Assembly (NCBI GenBank): GCA_950097015.1 | Contig: CATNEN010000038.1 | Location: 29,976,501 to 30,040,500, forward strand | DNA from: Macrostomum hystrix | Lineage: Eukaryota > Platyhelminthes > Macrostomidae | Direction of reading: 5' to 3' | DNA: 64,000 nt | In this document: positions 59,706-64,000 of the stretch, one piece after another | Layout of the letters: the number at the start of each line of letters is the position of its first letter | Numbering within the stretch: the first letter of the stretch is position 1 | The notes under the pieces: model-generated | The model's database searches: none | Seen by the model: the letters and a program-made list of their open reading frames with translations, nothing else | What the model was told of the DNA's origin: nothing | Made by a program: the position numbers and the translations under genes

Positions 59706-62700
59706 GTCAGTTCCTGATTGTCTGTTTCTCTAAGGTATTATAATGTTTAATAACCTTATCTGTCTATTTATGTTCATTCCCTAACCTCCATGTCCAGCTC
59801 ATATTCTACCTGCTGATTCCTTAACCTACCTGTCCATTTCCTAACCTACCTGTCCATTCCTAAACCTCCATGTCCAGCTCATAACCATCCTGCCCATTCC
59901 CAAACCTCCATGTCCAGTTAATAACCATCCTGCCCATTCCCAAACCTCCATGTCCAGTTCATAACCTACCTGCCCATTTCCTAAGTCGCCTGTTCATTCC
60001 CTAAGCTACCTGTCCATTCCCTAAGCTACCTGTCCATTCCCTAAGCTACCTTTCCATTCCCTAAACTACTTGTCCATTCCCTAAGCTACCTGTCCATTCC
60101 CTAAGCTACCTTTCCATTCCCTAAACTACTTGTCCATTCCCTAAGCTACCTGTCCATTCCCTAAACTACTTGTCCATTCCCTAAGCTACCTGTCCATTCC
60201 CTAAGCTACCTGTCCATTCCCTAAGCTACCTGTCCATTCCCTAAGCTACCTTTCCATTCCCTAAACTACTTGTCCATTCCCTAAGCTACCTGTCCATTCC
60301 CTAAGCTACCTTTCCATTCCCTAAACTACTTGTCCATTCCCTAAGCTCCCTGTCCATTCCCTAAGCTACCTGTCCATTCCCTAAGCTACCTGTCCATTCC
60401 CTAAACTACTTGTCCATTCCCTAAGCTACCTGTCCATTCCCTAAGCTCCCTGTCCATTCCCTAAGCTACCTTTCCATTCCCTAAACTACTTGTCCATTCC
60501 CTAAGCTACCTGTCCATTCCCTAAGCTCCCTGTCCATTCCCTAAGCTACCTTTCCATTCCCTAAACTACCTGTCCATTCCCTAAGCTCCCTGTCCATTCC
60601 CTAAGCTACCTGTCCATTCCTTAAGCTACCTGTCCATTCCCTAAACTACTTGTCCATTCCCTAAGCTACCTGTCCATTCCCTAAGCTCCCTGTCCATTCC
60701 CTAAGCTACCTTTCCATTCCCTAAGCTCCCTGTCCATTCCCTAAGCTACCTGTCCATTCCCTAAACTACTTGTCCATTCCCTAAGCTACCTGTCCATTCC
60801 CTAAGCTCCCTGTCCATTCCCTAAGCTACCTTTCCATTCCCTAAACTACTTGTCCATTCCCTAAGCTACCTGTCCATTCCCTAAACTACTTGTCCATTCC
60901 CTAAGCTACCTTTCCATTCCCTAAGCTCCCTGTCCATTCCCTAAGCTACCTGTCCATTCCCTAAACTACTTGTCCATTCCCTAAGCTACCTGTCCATTCC
61001 CTAAGCTCCCTGTCCATTCCCTAAGCTACCTTTCCATTCCCTAAACTACCTGTCCATTCCCTAAGCTCCCTGTCCATTCCCTAAGCTACCTGTCCATTCC
61101 CTAAGCTACCTGTCCATTCCCTAAACTACTTGTCCATTCCCTAAGCTACCTGTCCATTCCCTAAGCTCCCTGTCCATTCCCTAAGCTACCTTTCCATTCC
61201 CTAAACTACTTGTCCATTCCCTAAGCTACCTGTCCATTCCCTAAACTACTTGTCCATTCCCTAAGCTACCTGTCCATTCCCTAAGCTCCCTGTCCATTCC
61301 CTAAGCTACCTGTCCATTCCCTAAACTACTTGTCCATTCCCTAAGCTACCTGTCCATTCCCTAAGCTCCCTCTCCATTCCCTAAGCTACCTGTCCATTCC
61401 CTAAGCTCCCTGTCCATTCCCTAAGCTACCTGTCCATTCCCTAAGCTCCCTGTCCATTCCCTATGCTCCCTGTCCATTCCCTAAGCTACCTGTCCATTCC
61501 CTAAGCTCCCTGTTCATTTCAAAACTTCAGGTGGAAAGCTCCAGAGATCCTCGCTCGAAGATTCAGAACGGTTTCTGGTTCTTCAAGCTACTGATCCTAA
61601 TTGGCCTGTGGGTTGGCGCCTTCTTCATCCCAGCTGATTCGGCCTTCCCAAATGTGTGGATGGGATTTGGCATGGTTGGCGGTTTCCTGTTTATACTAGT
61701 GCAACTGGTGCTGCTAATCGACTTTGCCCACTGTTGGAACGAGGCCTGGACTTCGGCTTACGAAGAGTCGGAGAATCGCTGCTATTATGCCGGCCTGCTA
61801 TTCTTTAGCATTGTGTTCTATCTGATGGCACTGACTCTCACTATCCTGCTGTACGTGTTCTACGCTAGCGACGCAAGCTGTCACATGAGCAAAGCGTTTG
61901 TATCCGTCAATCTGATTCTATGCATCGCTGTCACTGTGTTGTCTGTCCTGCCGAAGATTCAGGTTTGATTATGCTATAGCAACTTGTTTTCCAATGTACA
62001 TTGTGTATTATCAGTCTAAATTGGTTGCCATAGCAACCGGCCTCCTACATAGGCTCCCAATTCAACCGGCATCGTTGTCATATAAACTGTTTAATTTTAC
62101 CAGAGCAATATTTATTTACACTGTCCCATGGCAACCAATTTTGCTATATTATTTGTATTCGTAGCACCTCGTTACCCTAGATATTAGATTTCAGATATAA
62201 ATTTTATGTAAAGCAGAAAAAGCTAGAAATAAGTTTAGGGAACGGCGTGCAATATGTACAGTGTAACCAAGCAGCGAGCGCTACGTCTGAAGTTGTTTTA
62301 TCATAAAAATACAAATTGTAATATGATTTCTATTTAACAGGATCATCAGCGTTCAGGCATTCTTCAGAGCGGTCTAATCAGCCTCTACGTAATGTATCTG
62401 ACCTGGTCGGCTGTGACCTCAATACCAGTGAAGGCATGCAATCCCACACTGCAGATGGTCAATTTTACCGTAGTTGCGCCAACACAGTCCAGCGGTGGCG
62501 CCGCAACCTCGGTCGCACCGCCCACCACTGGCGACGCCGTTGTGGCCCAATTCAATTGGGAGACTGGTGTCTCTCTTATCATCTTTTTTATCCTGGTGAT
62601 TTATTCGTCTGTTCGCACAGCCGCTCATAGCAATGTTGGCAAATTGGGCCTGACGGTAAGCTGATTGTTTCATGCTAAATTTTCGATTAGCTTAGAATAA

Positions 62701-64000
62701 ACCTAATGAAAAATGTACTTTTGCACGACACCACTTCGTATTAGTAACTGCAAATTTTATGCACTTTATGAAAATGCACTTTAAAGTGCCTGTGCACTAC
62801 ATCAGTGCATGCGCACTACATCAGTGCATGCGCACTACAACAGTGCATGCGCACTTCAAAAGTGCATGTGCACTACAAAAGTACATCCGCACTACAAAGC
62901 TATATTTTTTGTAAGTGCACAATAATAGTGCGTAAGAACTACAATGATGTTGCACCTCTTAAGTTTCTTAAAACTGCAGCTGCGTTTTTCGTTAAAAAAT
63001 ATGTCGATAAAACTACAACTAATAAGTTTATATGCAATACCATTATATATGTATATAAATGAAGTTGGCGATTAACCGCAATAGCTTGAAAATTCTTTGT
63101 TTTACAGACAAGAGCTGAACAGGCAAGTTTTTTTATAGTAAATTTTTTTTTTCTATGGCTAAACATTTATTCTTCTGTAACTGATATATTCTCACAAACA
63201 TTTTGCTTTTAATACTACTTAGTAGTTTAACTGGTTTTAGTAACATAATTTTAAAAACGAAATTTAATGATTGAACCCATGTGTAATTGTAACTCTGAAG
63301 TCTAAATTACCATAACAAAATATTTCTGCTTTAAATGTTACACTTACAATCTTACAAAAAATTGTTGCTTAACTACACCGTCACATTCTAACAACTAAAA
63401 AACTTGCATCTATTGGGCGTTTGTTGGCAGGTTCACAAAAAAATTATTGCTAGGCAAGTCAGTCTTGTAAATATTCGGTTACACTTGGTTTGTGAATAAT
63501 CGATGCTAAATAACTTACATTTTTGGAATGTACATTTAAATTACAAATGCACTCAAGTATGCGTGTACTTTTAAAAGTACATGCGTACTTGAGTACGCAC
63601 GTACTCGTACTTTATTAGCGCATGCACGCTTTAAAGGTTGAAAAGTTAAGCGTTTAAAGTTTCGATTCAAGCACAGTTAAATTAGTGTTTTTTTTAATAA
63701 AAGCAAATAGTCACATGTCCCTACACTCTACCTATTTAATCAGAGCGAGGCCACGACTATCTCTGATACCGACCTTGGCGGCGGCAGCAAGGAGAACGGC
63801 GGCCAGGCTGTTGTCGACGACGAAGAAGACGGCACAACTTATTCTTACTCAGCCTTTCATTTTATGTTCGCCATGGCTTCACTTTACGTTATGATGACGC
63901 TGACTAACTGGTTCATGCCGAGTTCCAATCTGCAGACGCTACAGTCTAATTACGCTTCAGTTTGGGTGAAGATTGTGTCTAGCTGGCTTTGCCTGCTAAT
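59352..64000 (+). CDS. Serinc: SERINC/TMS1 family multipass membrane protein; 3' partial
   Basis: Exons 59352-59705, 61531-61962, 62341-62655 and 63744-64000+ all meet in phase 0 and give 452 residues, close to the 450-460 usual for the family, so only a few codons lie beyond the edge. Visible family hallmarks: the Cys-rich N-terminus after MGCC; IMLIPG; AVYRIAFGLTCFFVL; DPRSKIQNGFWFFK; LVLLIDFAHCWNEAW; KAFVSVNLILC; LPKIQ; YVMYLTWSA; YSSVRTA; TTYSYSAFHFMF; SLYVMMTLTNW; VWVKIVSSWLCLL. SERINC proteins are ten- or eleven-helix proteins of the plasma membrane and endosomes, linked to serine incorporation into lipids and to lipid scrambling. Animals often have several paralogues; this one is not assigned further. 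Confidence 0.95.
59765..61522. repeat. 20-bp minisatellite filling SERINC intron 1
   Basis: The unit ctaagctacctgtccattcc is repeated about 87 times, with alternating variants (ctaaactacttgtccattcc, ctaagctccctgtccattcc, acctttccattcc) in recurring multi-unit blocks. The left 200 bp are degenerate. The array fills about 96% of the 1,825-bp intron and stops 8 bp before exon 2. Confidence 0.97.
61531..61962 (+). CDS. Serinc: SERINC exon 2
   Basis: The acceptor is tcaaaacttcag and the donor aagattcag|gtttga. 144 codons, phase 0. Contains DPRSKIQNGFWFFK and LVLLIDFAHCWNEAW, and ends LPKIQ. Confidence 0.95.
62023..62038. promoter_or_regulatory. Candidate RFX X-box in SERINC intron 2
   Basis: The near-palindrome ggttgccatagcaacc fits the X-box bound by RFX factors. 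A second half-like catggcaacca lies about 90 bp downstream. Sequence match only. Confidence 0.35.
62341..62655 (+). CDS. Serinc: SERINC exon 3
   Basis: The acceptor is tttctatttaacag and the donor ctgacg|gtaagc. 105 codons, phase 0. Contains the YVMYLTWSA helix, a variable Ser/Thr/Pro/Ala loop and ends GKLGLT. Confidence 0.95.
62780..62900. repeat. Short palindromic tandem repeat in SERINC intron 3
   Basis: About five copies of an 18-bp unit agtgcatgcgcactacat, each with a palindromic agtgcatgcgcact core. A related, diverged cluster of agtac/gcatgc palindromes lies at 63545-63630 in the same intron. Confidence 0.8.
63108..63122 (+). CDS. Serinc: Possible 15-bp micro-exon of SERINC with a GC donor
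   Basis: The sequence attctttgttttacag|acaagagctgaacag|gcaagt has a good acceptor and the AG|GCAAGT form typical of GC..AG introns. It would insert TRAEQ in phase 0 between GLT and SEATT. Family alignment from memory fits equally well or better without it, so it may be optional or not an exon. Confidence 0.25.
63744..64000 (+). CDS. Serinc: SERINC exon 4, continues past the window
   Basis: The acceptor is acctatttaatcag, phase 0. Encodes the acidic loop (VVDDEEDGTTYSYS) and the last helices, with AFHFMFAMASLYVMM and VWVKIVSSWLCLL, up to the window edge. Confidence 0.93.

Overview
The window is nuclear DNA of a bilaterian animal. It holds split genes with GT..AG introns, a seven-cadherin-repeat protocadherin, a SERINC family membrane protein, a rhodopsin-class receptor, a Delta/Serrate/LAG-2 (DSL) type protein, tRNA-derived SINEs, and no operons or ribosome binding sites. 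Gene content and receptor style fit a spiralian, possibly a free-living or monogenean-like flatworm, but this is an inference and the taxon cannot be fixed from the sequence. All four genes recognised lie on the + strand.

Layout. 1-3740: a foldback-like repeat, then the last two coding exons of a class A GPCR (1552-2059, 2754-3357), whose intron carries a full-length SINE. 3741-21850: no gene recognised; mostly minisatellites (units of 9 to 24 bp) separated by short unique spacers. 21850-49556: a protocadherin gene with three coding exons (22158-24929, 39670-39837, 48349-48636; 1,075 residues). Its introns of 14.7 and 8.5 kb hold many arrays, including a 3.85-kb array with a 12-bp unit, a 96-bp higher-order unit and a 1,032-bp duplication. 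50778-54623: a compact seven-exon gene (51278-54353) for a 357-residue type I membrane protein. It has an MNNL-like N-terminus and a complete six-cysteine DSL domain but no EGF repeats, and a cluster of E-boxes lies upstream. 54624-59351: intergenic, with a 709-bp non-autonomous transposon that has long inverted repeats and a 9-bp target duplication. 59352-64000: a SERINC gene running off the right edge, whose first intron is almost entirely a 20-bp minisatellite.

Tandem arrays make up roughly a quarter of the window by my addition. Most very long open frames, such as those over 29.2-33.2 kb, are artefacts of stop-free repeats with units divisible by three. Two SINE families are recognisable, and one appears to have seeded a minisatellite. 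The most notable candidate is the EGF-less DSL protein: the inferred splicing, done independently of family knowledge, restores the DSL cysteine spacing exactly at four of five intervals. Three of the four genes encode plasma-membrane or adhesion/signalling proteins, but nothing in the sequence shows that they act together.
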